This document shows positions 26,032-35,432 of a stretch of 64,000 nt of DNA, piece after piece; within the stretch, counting starts at the first letter, position 1, and every line of letters begins with the position of its first letter. Source of the DNA: Gramella sp. MT6 (GTDB lineage: Bacteria; Bacteroidota; Bacteroidia; Flavobacteriales; Flavobacteriaceae); assembly GCF_019357415.1 (NCBI RefSeq), contig NZ_CP048410.1, forward strand, positions 2,754,501 to 2,818,500, given 5' to 3'. Both the position numbers and the translations under genes were made by a program. The notes beneath the pieces were generated by a model. It did no database searches, was not told where the DNA came from, and saw only the letters and a program-made list of their open reading frames with translations.

Positions 26032-26918
26032 TAATTTAATTCCAGTTTATCACGCAAAGGTAGATTTTTATTCGAATTTTTATTCCAGTAATCACTTTTT
26101 ATACGCTGTTTTTTTACTGCTTTGGTGGTAAGCATTTTCGCATTTTCGCCAAAACCTGAAGGATAGGATTCTTCCCATTTTTCAATAGTATAGGGAAAAG
26201 TTCTGCTAAAGTAAATTTTCAGGTTTCTTTTAAGTTCAGGATACTCCAGCCTGTACACATTGAGGTGATCTATGGTGTAAAATTCTGAATTAGCCTCGTA
26301 GGCTTTTAGTTCATTATGACTTAACCTTAAATACTCCAGGGATGGTATCATTTTTAGTTTTCCTGTGGGAATCTTATCAGGGTCTATTCTTAACCGGTTC
26401 CAGATCTCATTTTCCAGTGCAACTTTTTCAAGGCTAAAGTTTTTATCAGCTTCCCCTTGAAAATAGGAGTGACTAACTACCTCGTATTTATTCCGATTAT
26501 TGAGCTGCGTGTATACCTGCCCGCACCATTCCTGTATGGATGCTGAAACCTTTAGAGCATGCTCCTTCCCATTTAGAGGATAAAAGGTGCTTTGCATTAT
26601 ACTGTAAGGATAGATACCGGTGATAAAGTTTTTGGTTGCATTCAGTTTAAGAACTGAAATATTCTCTTTCGCCGCAGAATTAGCTTTTACCTGTTCTTCT
26701 GGCAGGAAATCTTCGGTTACAAAGATGAGTACAGCTTCTCCGTTTCTTATTTCACCATACCTCACCTGTTCCAGGTGGTAGGAAGTGATCTCGGCCTCTC
26801 CAGAATACCAATACTCCTTAAAATCATCTGAAAGATCAAGATTTTGCTTTTGTGAAGAAGTGTTTTCACAGGAAGTGAGAATGGCTAAAACAAGAAACAA
26901 GAAAGAAAATCGGACCAT
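26031..26918 (-). CDS. Lipoprotein of unknown function
   Basis: A 295-residue protein with a lipobox LAILTSC (lipidated Cys at residue 17) followed by polar residues, so it is a probable outer-membrane lipoprotein. Its sequence is beta-rich with conserved segments SGEAEITSYHLEQVRYGEIRNGEAVLIF and SASIQEWCGQVYTQL; I do not recognise a defined domain. Homologues are often placed beside maf in Flavobacteriaceae and mislabelled as septum formation inhibitors from the neighbour. Function unknown. It lies 23 bp after maf and overlaps mscS by one base. Confidence 0.8.
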   Translation of the reverse strand: MVRFSFLFLVLAILTSCENTSSQKQNLDLSDDFKEYWYSGEAEITSYHLEQVRYGEIRNGEAVLIFVTEDFLPEEQVKANSAAKENISVLKLNATKNFITGIYPYSIMQSTFYPLNGKEHALKVSASIQEWCGQVYTQLNNRNKYEVVSHSYFQGEADKNFSLEKVALENEIWNRLRIDPDKIPTGKLKMIPSLEYLRLSHNELKAYEANSEFYTIDHLNVYRLEYPELKRNLKIYFSRTFPYTIEKWEESYPSGFGENAKMLTTKAVKKQRIKSDYWNKNSNKNLPLRDKLELN

Positions 26919-26941
26919 ATTTTCTTATAAAGTTACAAATT

Positions 26942-27529
26942 TCAGGCTTTCAGTAATTCTTTGATCGTTTTATATACCAGATGAGTGGGTAAGCCTACGA
27001 CGTTAAAATAACTGCCCTCGATCTTTTCAATCCCGATCAAGCCTATCCATTCCTGTATCGCATAACCACCTGCTTTATCCAGAGGTTTATAATTGCTAAC
27101 GTAATATTCTATTTCTTCATCGCTTAGATCTGAAAAATAGACCCTGGTAGTATGATTCAGTATTTTTTGAGAATCGGCAGTGGTGAAACAAACCGAAGTG
27201 ATGACCTCATGGTCTTTGCCTGAAAGAGCCTTGATCATAGCAACTGCTTCATCATGATCTTTTGGTTTGCCCATGGCTTCCCCTTCATGATATACGATAG
27301 TATCACTGGTGATCAAAACCTGGTTTTCCTTAAGGTCTTTAAATGCCATTGCTTTTAGAGCAGAGAGATAATCGGTGATCTCCTGTTCTTTTAAATGTTC
27401 TGGAAAAACTTCGTCAACCGGGCGAACATCAATTGTTACCGGAATCTCCAACTCCTGAAAGAATTTCTGTCTTCTTGGGGAACCTGAAGCCAGAATGATC
27501 TCATGATCTTTAAGTAAGTCTTTCAGCAT
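26942..27529 (-). CDS. maf: Maf-like nucleotide pyrophosphatase
   Basis: A 195-residue Maf/YceF family protein. ILASGSPRRQKFFQEL is the N-terminal signature, with VITSDTIVYHEGEAMGKPKDHDEA in the middle and DKAGGYAIQ near the end. Family members hydrolyse dTTP, UTP or modified nucleotides and act in the cytosol as house-cleaning enzymes. It follows the prenyltransferase gene by 3 bp, in the same operon. Confidence 0.93.
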   Translation of the reverse strand: MLKDLLKDHEIILASGSPRRQKFFQELEIPVTIDVRPVDEVFPEHLKEQEITDYLSALKAMAFKDLKENQVLITSDTIVYHEGEAMGKPKDHDEAVAMIKALSGKDHEVITSVCFTTADSQKILNHTTRVYFSDLSDEEIEYYVSNYKPLDKAGGYAIQEWIGLIGIEKIEGSYFNVVGLPTHLVYKTIKELLKA

Positions 27530-27532
27530 AAT

Positions 27533-28447
27533 CTATAGTAATATGAATTGTAGTAAGCCAATTGAAATCAATCCGAAGAAAAGTACAGCTTTTAGCACCA
27601 TACTTAGTCTGCCGTATTCTGTCTTCTTTTCCGCAGTCCAGATATTTATCTGAAAAAAGAGTAGTGGGGCCACCAGTAAGAGGAGGGTATATACAACAGC
27701 GATGGTATTTTCAAATAGATACTGATATATATAATAGATGAGGAAACCTAGCGGTAACAAACCTATTACAAACAGGATCTTGTTGGTGCGCTTTTTACCA
27801 AAAACGATGGGCAGGGTGCGATAACCGGCATTATAATCTCCGTCAATATCCTGCTGATCTTTTACAATTTCTCTAAGGAAATTTATTAGAAATGCAAAAA
27901 TTGAATAATCTATCAAAATTGAAAATATGGTAGATTGAGTTTGCTGATTTCCCGGAGTAATGGCAGGCAATAGATCATATAAGCCAACGCCAATTGGAAT
28001 CAATCCTACAATAAGACTCACCAGGATGTTCCCTACAAGGATCGTTTGCTGAAATTGTGAATTATACAGATAGAGAATTGCAGATCCGAATATAAAGAAC
28101 GCTGTGAAACCGGGTCTGCCAATCAAATTCGAAAGATAGAATCCAAGACCAACTCCAATAATGTTCAAAATAAAGAATAGTCTGTAGGCAGCCTTTTCTG
28201 AAATATCCTTATTGATAAAAGTGCGTTCGGGTTTGTTCTTTAGATCTGCCGGGACATCAAAAATATCGTTGATCACATATCCAGAAGCTGCGACGGCTAT
28301 TACTGCTAAAACCAGAAGCGAAAATCCAAAAAGGTTTAGTGTTATGGCCACTCCAAAAGGTTCAAAAAGGCCATATTTAATAAGGAACATTGTAAGAGCA
28401 ATAAAAAATAAGTTTCCTGCTCTTATAAGTTTAAAGTAACTAAGCAT
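27533..28447 (-). CDS. UbiA-family prenyltransferase
   Basis: A 304-residue inner-membrane enzyme with about eight or nine helices. The first aspartate motif NDIFDVPADLKNKP and the second KDQQDIDGDYNAGYRTLP coordinate magnesium and the isoprenoid diphosphate. The family transfers isoprenyl chains to acceptors such as quinone precursors, haem, chlorophyll or, in archaea, geranylgeranylglycerol phosphate. Bacteroidota homologues are commonly annotated as archaeal-type geranylgeranylglycerol-phosphate geranylgeranyltransferases by similarity; the acceptor here is unknown. It lies between kdsC (4-bp gap) and maf (3-bp gap). Confidence 0.87.
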   Translation of the reverse strand: MLSYFKLIRAGNLFFIALTMFLIKYGLFEPFGVAITLNLFGFSLLVLAVIAVAASGYVINDIFDVPADLKNKPERTFINKDISEKAAYRLFFILNIIGVGLGFYLSNLIGRPGFTAFFIFGSAILYLYNSQFQQTILVGNILVSLIVGLIPIGVGLYDLLPAITPGNQQTQSTIFSILIDYSIFAFLINFLREIVKDQQDIDGDYNAGYRTLPIVFGKKRTNKILFVIGLLPLGFLIYYIYQYLFENTIAVVYTLLLLVAPLLFFQINIWTAEKKTEYGRLSMVLKAVLFFGLISIGLLQFILL

Positions 28448-28451
28448 AGAC

Positions 28452-28967
28452 CTAAGACTTATTCTCGATCCATTTGCCCTGTACCTTCATCACCTGTTCT
28501 ATAACATCTCTCACACAACCGTCACCTCCAATTTTATGAGAAACATAGAGTGAAACTTCTTTAACTTCAGGAACGGCATCCTGAGGGCAACATGGAAGCC
28601 CCACTAATTTCATTGGATAATAATCTGGAATATCATCTCCCATATATAGAACCTCTTCAGGTTTAATATTATAAATATCAAAGAATTCATCCATTTGTTC
28701 CACCTTATCACTAACTCCAAGATAGATATCTGTAATTCCAAGATCTCTTAACCGTGCACGAACTCCTTCATTTTTTCCTCCGCTTATGATACACACGGTA
28801 TAACCCGCCTTGTGCGCCATTTTCATGGCATATCCATCTTTCGTGTTCATCGTTCTTAGGAGTTCACCACTTGTGGATATCTGTATCCTTCCGTCAGTAA
28901 GCACTCCATCGACATCAAATACAAAGGTTTTAATTTGATTAAGGTGTTCTTTATAGCTTTTTTCCAT
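28452..28967 (-). CDS. kdsC: 3-deoxy-D-manno-octulosonate 8-phosphate phosphatase
   Basis: A 171-residue HAD phosphatase without a cap domain, the KdsC type. FVFDVDGVLTDGRI holds the catalytic aspartates, and YMGDDIPDYYPM is motif III. It releases phosphate from Kdo-8-phosphate before activation by kdsB (15772-16518). Its 5' end overlaps the DUF2520 gene by 17 bp (28951-28967), implying co-translation. Confidence 0.92.
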   Translation of the reverse strand: MEKSYKEHLNQIKTFVFDVDGVLTDGRIQISTSGELLRTMNTKDGYAMKMAHKAGYTVCIISGGKNEGVRARLRDLGITDIYLGVSDKVEQMDEFFDIYNIKPEEVLYMGDDIPDYYPMKLVGLPCCPQDAVPEVKEVSLYVSHKIGGDGCVRDVIEQVMKVQGKWIENKS

Positions 28968-29712
28968 GGAAATTCTGTATAGATTCAGTTAATATAGTAT
29001 AGATTTTTTTTCTGTCTTCATCCAGCATTTCAAGATGAGCAGCAATGGTTTTATGGTCATTTCTCAATGCAGGTCCCGTTTGAGCTGAATAAGGATCTAA
29101 GGTTTCGATCTTGGAAACGGTCTCTTTTATTAAAGGCCTTAGGATCTCAAAAGGAAGTTGGTTCTGTTTACAATAATCCTCTGCAAGTGCAAATAAATGG
29201 TTGCTGAAATTATTTACAAAAACAGCTGATACATGTAAAGCTCTTCGCTGTTCTGAATTTACTTCAAAGATCTTATCGCTCACTAGAGCCGCAGTTTTCT
29301 TCAGAAACTCCAGGTTTTCTTCTGAATTAGCTTCAAGGCAAATAGGTATCTCCTTAAAATTAACGGCCTTAGTTATCGAAAATGTTTGCAAAGGATAGAA
29401 TACCCCGTAATTATCAAATCCTGCCAGAGTTTGCATATCCTGACTTCCTGAAGTATGAACTACTATTCCTTTTTTGAGCTTAAGTTTTCCAGCAAGATCT
29501 TGAATTGCTTCATCTTTAATAGCAATCAGGTAGAGGTCTGCTTCAGCAATTTCGCTCAGGTCTGTAACTCTTTTTTCAGGCTCTTTAACAAAATCAAGGT
29601 GATCCTTATTTCGGTTAAAAACCTGAACTACATCCAGATCGGTTGCTTCTCTAAAGCAATGATACAGGTGAGTAGCTACATTTCCAGCGCCAATAATTAC
29701 CACTTTAATCAT
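28951..29712 (-). CDS. DUF2520 / Rossmann-like oxidoreductase
   Basis: A 253-residue cytosolic protein. The N-terminal Rossmann motif VVIIGAGNVATHLYHCF suggests NAD(P) binding, and the C-terminal helical part (HVSAVFVNNFSNHLFALAEDYC, TGPALRNDHKTIAAHLEML) is the DUF2520 domain, related to 6-phosphogluconate dehydrogenase-type reductases. The substrate is not known. It is first in the operon with kdsC, the prenyltransferase, maf, the lipoprotein and mscS. Confidence 0.9.
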   Translation of the reverse strand: MIKVVIIGAGNVATHLYHCFREATDLDVVQVFNRNKDHLDFVKEPEKRVTDLSEIAEADLYLIAIKDEAIQDLAGKLKLKKGIVVHTSGSQDMQTLAGFDNYGVFYPLQTFSITKAVNFKEIPICLEANSEENLEFLKKTAALVSDKIFEVNSEQRRALHVSAVFVNNFSNHLFALAEDYCKQNQLPFEILRPLIKETVSKIETLDPYSAQTGPALRNDHKTIAAHLEMLDEDRKKIYTILTESIQNFHGKKL

Positions 29713-29840
29713 TCGGCTAAAATACCAAAATTTTTAAGCGGGTGAAATTAACATTTGTGTACTTGAGATTGAATTGGGATTACCTGTAAAAACACATAAT
29801 AAATCGTTAAATTTGCAGCCGTTAAAATGACACTTTTTCC

Positions 29841-32800
29841 ATGCAGAAAAAAATAGCCTCAATCCTTTTTTCTACCCGAATAATGGCCGTCTTGTTTATA
29901 CTTTTCGCTGTAGCCATGGCCATGGGTACTTTCATCGAAACCTGGTATAGTATCGAAACCGCAAGAATCTTAATATATAACACCTGGTGGTTTGAAGGAA
30001 TCATGCTTTTCCTTTTGATCAATTTTATTGGTAACATTAAGCGTTATCAGCTCCATAAAAAGGAAAAATGGAGTACTTTATTACTTCACTTGTCCTTTAT
30101 TTTGATTCTTATCGGGGCTTTTGTAACTCGTTATATAAGTTATGAGGGCATCATGCCAATTAGAGAAGGGGAGACCACCAACGTTTTCATGACCCAGGAA
30201 TCCTATCTCACGTTTTTTATTGATGGTGAGATCGATGGAAATCCGCGTAGAAGGGTGCTTCAGGAAGATGTGCTTTTTGGGCCTGAAGTAGAGAATGATT
30301 ATACTTTGAATACAGATTTTAACGGGCAGCCCGTAAAATTTGAAGTTACCAATTTTATCCACGGAGCTGAAGAAGCTTTGGTTCCTACCGAGGATGGAGA
30401 GAATTATTTAAAGATCGTCGAAGCCGGAGATGGTAATCGCCATGATCATTATTTACAACAGGGGCAGGTAAGTAATATCCATAATGTTCTGTTTACACTG
30501 AATAGTCCTCAAGATGGGGCGATCAATATTCAGATCACAGATGATGGAGAATATCTTATTGATTCGCCATTTGATGGTACTTATATGAGAATGGCAGATC
30601 AAAAGCAAGGAGAACTTGTTAAAGATTCTACCCAGGCATTAATGCTTAGATCGCTTTACAATATTGGTAATATGCAATTTGTGATTCCGGAACCTGTGGT
30701 TAAGGGTGAGTACGATATTGTTCCAACCAATCCCAAGACCAAGAACGACATGGATGCGGTGACTCTGAATGTATCTTCGGGTGGCAAGACTGAAACTGTC
30801 ACTTTACTTGGCGGACAAGGAATTGTTGCAGATCCTGTTCAGGTGAACTTGGGCGATCTGGAAATTTTCCTTAATTACGGTTCCATAGAAAAAGAATTGC
30901 CTTTTGCTTTAAAACTTAATGATTTTATAGCAGAAAAATATCCAGGTACTGCAGACAGGCCTACTCCTGGTTATGCTTCCTTTAAAAGTAAAGTAGAGCT
31001 TATAGAAGAAGGAAAGGAACCTATGCCGTATGAGATTTATATGAACCATGTACTGGATCATGAAGGATACAGGTTTTTCCAATCCAGTTTCGATCCTGAT
31101 GAGAAAGGAACTATTCTTTCTGTGAATCATGATTTCTGGGGGACGTGGATCACTTATATAGGGTACTTCCTATTATATTTTGGTTTAATGTGGATCTTAT
31201 TTGATAAAGGTTCAAGATTCGGAAAGCTAAAAGTTATGCTGGATAAGGTGAAAAGTAAAAAGAAATCCATGGCCACCATTCTAGCCATTATTTCTATGGC
31301 TTTCGGAATGAATGCCCAGAATGATGATCACAACCATAGTGAGACCGCAAAATCTCAACTTGATAGCCTTATTGTGGCGAATGCGGTAAAGCAAGAGCAT
31401 GCTGAAAAATTTGGACGTTTGATTATCCAGGATGCTGGAGGAAGGATGAAGCCTGCAAATACATATTCTTCAGAGTTATTAAGAAAATTAAGTAAATCAG
31501 ATACTTATCAAGATCTAACCTCAGACCAGGTACTTATTTCCATTACTGAGAATCCGATGGTTTGGTATGATGTGCCACTTATTTTTGTTGAAAAGCATAA
31601 TGATAGCCTGCATAAGATCCTTGGAGTGGAAGAAGGGAAGAAATATCTCGCTCTAACCGATTTCTTTGATAGAAGAGGAGCTTATAAGCTATCTCCACAT
31701 CTCGAAGGGGCCTATCAGGCTGCGGTTCCAAATAAATTTCAGAAGGATTTTATTAATACCGATAAGAAGGTAAACCTTTTATATAGTGCATTAGATGGTA
31801 ATATCCTGAAGATTTTCCCTATTCCAGGTGACGATAACAATAAGTGGATCTCTTATAAGGAGGTAGATGAGTCCAATCTGAAAGGGATGGACTCGGTCTA
31901 TACCAAACAGATCCTTCCACTTTACATGAATGCTTTAAGAGATGCTCGTGAAACCGGAGATTATGCTAAAGCAAACCAGTATTTAGAAAGTATTAAAAGT
32001 TACCAGCAGAAATTTGGTTCTGAAGTAATGCCTTCAGAAGAGAAGATCGATACAGAGATCTTATATAACAAGTATGATGTGTTCAGAAATCTTTTCTGGA
32101 TGTATATGGTTGCTGGTCTTCTAATGTTGGTGTTCGTCATCATTCAGATCTTTTACGACAATAAGGTTATTCGAAGTCTAATAAATATTAGTGCAGTAGC
32201 AATTCTTATCCTTTTTGTATTACATACGGCAGGTCTTGCTGCAAGATGGTACATTTCAGGCCATGCTCCCTGGAGTGATGCCTATGAGTCTATGATCTAT
32301 GTTGGCTGGGCTACCATGTTTTTTGGTCTCGCCTTCGGAAGAAAATCGAATCTTACTATTGCATCAACTGCTTTTGTAGCATCAATGATACTTATGATCG
32401 CACACTGGAACTGGATGGATCCAGCAATTGCTAACCTGCAACCTGTACTTGATAGTTACTGGTTAATGATACATGTTTCCGTAATTGTGGGGAGTTATGG
32501 TCCTTTAACCCTTGGAATGATCCTGGGTGTGGTGGCATTACTCTTAATGATCCTTACCACCGAGAATAACAAAAAGAAGATGCTTTTAAATATCAGGGAG
32601 ATCACCATCATTACAGAGCTAGCGCTAACCGTTGGACTTGTGATGCTTACTATTGGTAACTTCCTGGGAGGACAATGGGCAAATGAAAGCTGGGGAAGAT
32701 ACTGGGGCTGGGATCCAAAAGAAACCTGGGCTCTAATTAGTATTTTCATTTATGCCTTTGTTATTCACATGAGATTAGTACCCGGTTTACGAGGACGCTG

Positions 32801-33041
32801 GATCTTTAACTTCATGTCTGTGATCGCGTATTCTTCGATCATGATGACCTATTTTGGAGTGAATTTCTATTTAAGCGGTCTGCATTCGTACGCCAGTGGA
32901 GATAAGGTTATTACGCCAACATTTATTTACTATACTTTAATAGGAGTGACGATATTGGGAGCTCTTTCTTATTGGAAGTATAATAAGCATTATGCTAAAA
33001 AGGCCAGAAAAGAAATCAAAGAGAACAGAGATACTATCTAA
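29841..33041 (+). CDS. ccsBA: Fused cytochrome c maturation protein ResB-CcsA (CcsBA)
   Basis: This 1066-residue membrane protein joins the two halves of system II cytochrome c assembly, which carries haem across the inner membrane and attaches it to CXXCH motifs. The N-terminal half has ResB-like helices and a large periplasmic domain; the C-terminal half has CcsA helices with the tryptophan-rich haem motif WGRYWGWDPKETWALIS. Between them are a signal-peptide-like hydrophobic stretch (about residues 476-493, ending AFGMNAQN) and a periplasmic region of roughly 250 residues. A TAAATTTG -7 box is at 29808-29815, 25 bp before the ATG. A strong terminator follows. Confidence 0.92.
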   Translation: MQKKIASILFSTRIMAVLFILFAVAMAMGTFIETWYSIETARILIYNTWWFEGIMLFLLINFIGNIKRYQLHKKEKWSTLLLHLSFILILIGAFVTRYISYEGIMPIREGETTNVFMTQESYLTFFIDGEIDGNPRRRVLQEDVLFGPEVENDYTLNTDFNGQPVKFEVTNFIHGAEEALVPTEDGENYLKIVEAGDGNRHDHYLQQGQVSNIHNVLFTLNSPQDGAINIQITDDGEYLIDSPFDGTYMRMADQKQGELVKDSTQALMLRSLYNIGNMQFVIPEPVVKGEYDIVPTNPKTKNDMDAVTLNVSSGGKTETVTLLGGQGIVADPVQVNLGDLEIFLNYGSIEKELPFALKLNDFIAEKYPGTADRPTPGYASFKSKVELIEEGKEPMPYEIYMNHVLDHEGYRFFQSSFDPDEKGTILSVNHDFWGTWITYIGYFLLYFGLMWILFDKGSRFGKLKVMLDKVKSKKKSMATILAIISMAFGMNAQNDDHNHSETAKSQLDSLIVANAVKQEHAEKFGRLIIQDAGGRMKPANTYSSELLRKLSKSDTYQDLTSDQVLISITENPMVWYDVPLIFVEKHNDSLHKILGVEEGKKYLALTDFFDRRGAYKLSPHLEGAYQAAVPNKFQKDFINTDKKVNLLYSALDGNILKIFPIPGDDNNKWISYKEVDESNLKGMDSVYTKQILPLYMNALRDARETGDYAKANQYLESIKSYQQKFGSEVMPSEEKIDTEILYNKYDVFRNLFWMYMVAGLLMLVFVIIQIFYDNKVIRSLINISAVAILILFVLHTAGLAARWYISGHAPWSDAYESMIYVGWATMFFGLAFGRKSNLTIASTAFVASMILMIAHWNWMDPAIANLQPVLDSYWLMIHVSVIVGSYGPLTLGMILGVVALLLMILTTENNKKKMLLNIREITIITELALTVGLVMLTIGNFLGGQWANESWGRYWGWDPKETWALISIFIYAFVIHMRLVPGLRGRWIFNFMSVIAYSSIMMTYFGVNFYLSGLHSYASGDKVITPTFIYYTLIGVTILGALSYWKYNKHYAKKARKEIKENRDTI

Positions 33042-33056
33042 GTTTGAATATCTTAT

Positions 33057-33090
33057 AAAAAAAGCCCCTGCATTTCTGCAGGGGCTTTTT
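33057..33090 (+). terminator. Rho-independent terminator after ccsBA
   Basis: AAAAAGCCCCTGCA and TGCAGGGGCTTTTT form a perfect 14-bp stem with a 4-nt loop and a T tail. It sits between the convergent ccsBA and fumC genes and could act on both strands. Confidence 0.92.
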
Positions 33091-33108
33091 AGTTCTTAGG
33101 GTTAGGGA

Positions 33109-34506
33109 TTATTTCAAATTCCCCACCATATCTTTAGGGTCTACCCATTCGTCGAATTGCTCTTCAGTCACATAACCAAGGTTCGCTGCTTCTTCCTTTA
33201 AAGTAGTTCCATTCTGGTGAGCTGTATTTGCGATCTCAGCTGCTTTATAGTAACCTATTTTAGTATTCAAGGCCGTTACAAGCATTAATGAATTATTCAG
33301 GTGCTCCTGAATTCTCTTTTCGTTTGCCTCAATTCCTCTGGCGCAATGCTCTTCGAAAGACGCACATGCGTCCCCTAGTAGCTCTGCACTTTGTAATAAT
33401 GCATTTGCCATTACTGGTTTAAATACATTCAATTCAAACTGGCCTTGCATTCCACCTACACTCATTGTAGTGTCATTTCCTATAACCTGGGCGCAAACCA
33501 TGGTTAATGCTTCACATTGAGTTGGATTTACTTTTCCAGGCATGATAGAAGAACCAGGTTCGTTTGCCGGGATATTGATCTCACCAATTCCGCTTCTTGG
33601 TCCGGAAGCAAGCATTCTAATGTCGTTTCCTATTTTGTTAAGCGACACTGCCAGTTGTTTAAGTGCTCCGTGTGTTTCAACAAAAGCATCATGTGCAGCA
33701 AGAGCTTCGAATTTGTTACCGGCAGAAACGAATGGCATATCAGTAAATTTCGCGATGAATTCTGCCACTCTTTTTGAATAACCTTTTGGAGTATTAAGCC
33801 CGGTACCAACAGCTGTTCCACCTAAAGCAAGTTCAGCTAAATGCGGAAGGGTGTTTTCAAGAGCTTTAATACCATAATCCAGTTGGGCCACATAACCGCT
33901 AAATTCCTGTCCAAGGGTTAGGGGAGTAGCGTCCATAAAATGTGTACGACCAATTTTCACGGTATTCTTGAACTCTTCAGACTTTTTCTTAAGAGTATCT
34001 CTAAGTTTACGCAGTCCCGGAAGAGTCACTTTAGTGACCTTTCTATATGCCGCAATATGCATTCCTGTTGGAAAAGTATCATTAGAAGACTGAGATTTAT
34101 TTACATCATCGTTAGGTTGAAGTGTCTTTTCTCCTTCCCCAATCTCCTTACCAGCCAACTGATGGGCACGATTAGCTATAACTTCATTCACATTCATGTT
34201 GCTTTGAGTACCACTTCCTGTTTGCCAGATCACCAGGGGAAACTGGTCATCGTGTTTTCCTTCCAGAATCTCATCACAAACCTTTGCTATAAGGTCTCTT
34301 TTATCTACTTGAAGCACACCCAGCTCGCAATTGGTGTAGGCAGCTGCTTTTTTAAGGTAGGCAAAACCATAAATAATATCTAATGGCATGGATGCAGCGG
34401 GACCAATTTTAAAATTGTTGCGTGAACGTTCGGTCTGTGCACCCCATAATTTATCTGAAGGAACTTTAACTTCCCCCATGGTATCTTTCTCTATTCTGTA
34501 ATCCAT
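33109..34506 (-). CDS. fumC: Fumarate hydratase class II
   Basis: This homotetrameric enzyme interconverts fumarate and malate in the citric acid cycle. Its 465-residue length and the signature [15 protein letters not shown] are typical. Other family patches are [18 protein letters not shown] and [23 protein letters not shown] -7 box CAAAGTTA (reverse TAACTTTG) at 34529-34536 fits a start just upstream of the ATG at 34506. The gene is monocistronic, sharing the terminator at 33057-33090 with ccsBA. Confidence 0.96.
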   Translation of the reverse strand: MDYRIEKDTMGEVKVPSDKLWGAQTERSRNNFKIGPAASMPLDIIYGFAYLKKAAAYTNCELGVLQVDKRDLIAKVCDEILEGKHDDQFPLVIWQTGSGTQSNMNVNEVIANRAHQLAGKEIGEGEKTLQPNDDVNKSQSSNDTFPTGMHIAAYRKVTKVTLPGLRKLRDTLKKKSEEFKNTVKIGRTHFMDATPLTLGQEFSGYVAQLDYGIKALENTLPHLAELALGGTAVGTGLNTPKGYSKRVAEFIAKFTDMPFVSAGNKFEALAAHDAFVETHGALKQLAVSLNKIGNDIRMLASGPRSGIGEINIPANEPGSSIMPGKVNPTQCEALTMVCAQVIGNDTTMSVGGMQGQFELNVFKPVMANALLQSAELLGDACASFEEHCARGIEANEKRIQEHLNNSLMLVTALNTKIGYYKAAEIANTAHQNGTTLKEEAANLGYVTEEQFDEWVDPKDMVGNLK

Positions 34507-34720
34507 AATACTAAAATTGGTTGTCGAGCAAAGTTAATGTTTCGCAATTTTCTTTAAACTAAAAATTCTTTAAAATTAATTTTTTCTTAATGAAGAGCAT
34601 ATTTTACGAATTCCACAATTTCAGCAAGAAACTGGCCTGAAAATTACGCTTAATTAAAAATAGCTATACTATAAATAGAGTATCGTAAAATACTGTAAAG
34701 CAATGTATTATAATTAAAAT

Positions 34721-34760
34721 AGGGGGAATTTCCCTTTTCAGAAGGGTACGGAAAGCCGTA
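34721..34760. promoter_or_regulatory. Operator-like palindromes upstream of lipoprotein gene
   Basis: AGGGGGAATTTCCCT (34721-34735) has AGGG/CCCT arms. TACGG-AAAG-CCGTA (34747-34760) is a perfect inverted repeat with 5-bp arms. They lie 34-73 bp upstream of the ATG at 34794. The first resembles the TAGGGGAAAACCCTA palindrome at 3598-3612. The binding protein is unknown. Confidence 0.45.
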
Positions 34761-34793
34761 ACTTTCAACAATGAAAATTTAAATTCAACAACC

Positions 34794-35306
34794 ATGAGAA
34801 AGCAGTATTTTTATTACCTAATGGTATCGGTGTTATTACTGATAAATTCAGGATGTAGTTCGGATGACGACAATGGAGTTGAATCTCAACAATTTTTAAT
34901 AGCAAATGTGAATGGGGTAGATTTTCTTTCAGATGAGAGAGTTGCTCCATTGGGATTCAAAAGAATATTAATGCCTTCAGGCAGAATAAACCTTCACTCC
35001 AAGGCCTTTTCCGCCAATGGTTATCTAATGGAGATAATGATCGAGAATTATATTGGGCCCGGGAAATATCGCATTGGAGACGATTTTTATAATAAGAGCT
35101 GGGTAAAGTTTGAAAGTCAGAGCAGGACCGAGTCCTGGAGGCTGGATCCTGGAGGGGCTTTGAACCGGGAATCAAACTTTATCGAAATAACTTCAGTACG
35201 AGACAATTATATAGAAGGGAAGATCGCCTGCAAGGAAATGAAAAATAGTTTTGATGGTATTTTTGGTAATTTGGATGGTGAATTCAGGCTTATATATCTT
35301 GAATAA
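34794..35306 (+). CDS. Lipoprotein of unknown function
   Basis: A 170-residue protein with a signal peptide and the lipobox LLINSGC (Cys at residue 21), followed by SSDDDN, an acidic stretch fitting the lipoprotein export signal for surface exposure in Bacteroidota. The mature part is beta-rich, starting FLIANVNGVDFLSD and containing GPGKYRIGDDFYNKSWVKF and EITSVRDNYIEGKIACKEMK; this pattern resembles small single-domain Bacteroidota surface lipoproteins, but I assign no firm family. The adjacent upstream palindromes suggest specific regulation. Function unknown. Confidence 0.8.
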   Translation: MRKQYFYYLMVSVLLLINSGCSSDDDNGVESQQFLIANVNGVDFLSDERVAPLGFKRILMPSGRINLHSKAFSANGYLMEIMIENYIGPGKYRIGDDFYNKSWVKFESQSRTESWRLDPGGALNRESNFIEITSVRDNYIEGKIACKEMKNSFDGIFGNLDGEFRLIYLE

Positions 35307-35333
35307 ATTAAACATTAAAGAAAAATATTATTA

Positions 35334-35380
35334 GCCTGTAACTTCTAAAGTTTGTAAAAAAACAGGGTTTTTTTGTGATA
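35334..35380 (+). terminator. Weak stem-loop terminator after lipoprotein gene
   Basis: CCTGT and ACAGG, separated by 22 nt, precede a run of seven T. The stem is short, so support is weak, but its place just downstream of the lipoprotein gene and before the next promoter is sensible. Confidence 0.35.
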
Positions 35381-35404
35381 AGCGCCATAGACTTCATATC
35401 TTTG
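35372..35404 (+). promoter_or_regulatory. Strong promoter for the small membrane protein gene
   Basis: TTTG at 35372-35375 and TATCTTTG at 35397-35404 are both perfect matches to the Bacteroidota consensus, 21 bp apart. Transcription would begin about 7 bp downstream, near 35411, leaving a leader of about 22 nt before the ATG at 35433. Confidence 0.8.
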
Positions 35405-35432
35405 GCCAGATTCAAATCAAACTTTGACTGTT

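Noticed and set aside
20030-29760. Shared 12-mer TTTCACCCGCTT at about 20038 and, reversed, at about 29740
   Set aside because: Many 12-mers recur by chance in 64 kb on two strands, and the flanks do not match.
33517-33781. Reading frames opposite fumC
   Set aside because: Two plus-strand frames overlap conserved fumC codons; they are shadows of biased third positions.
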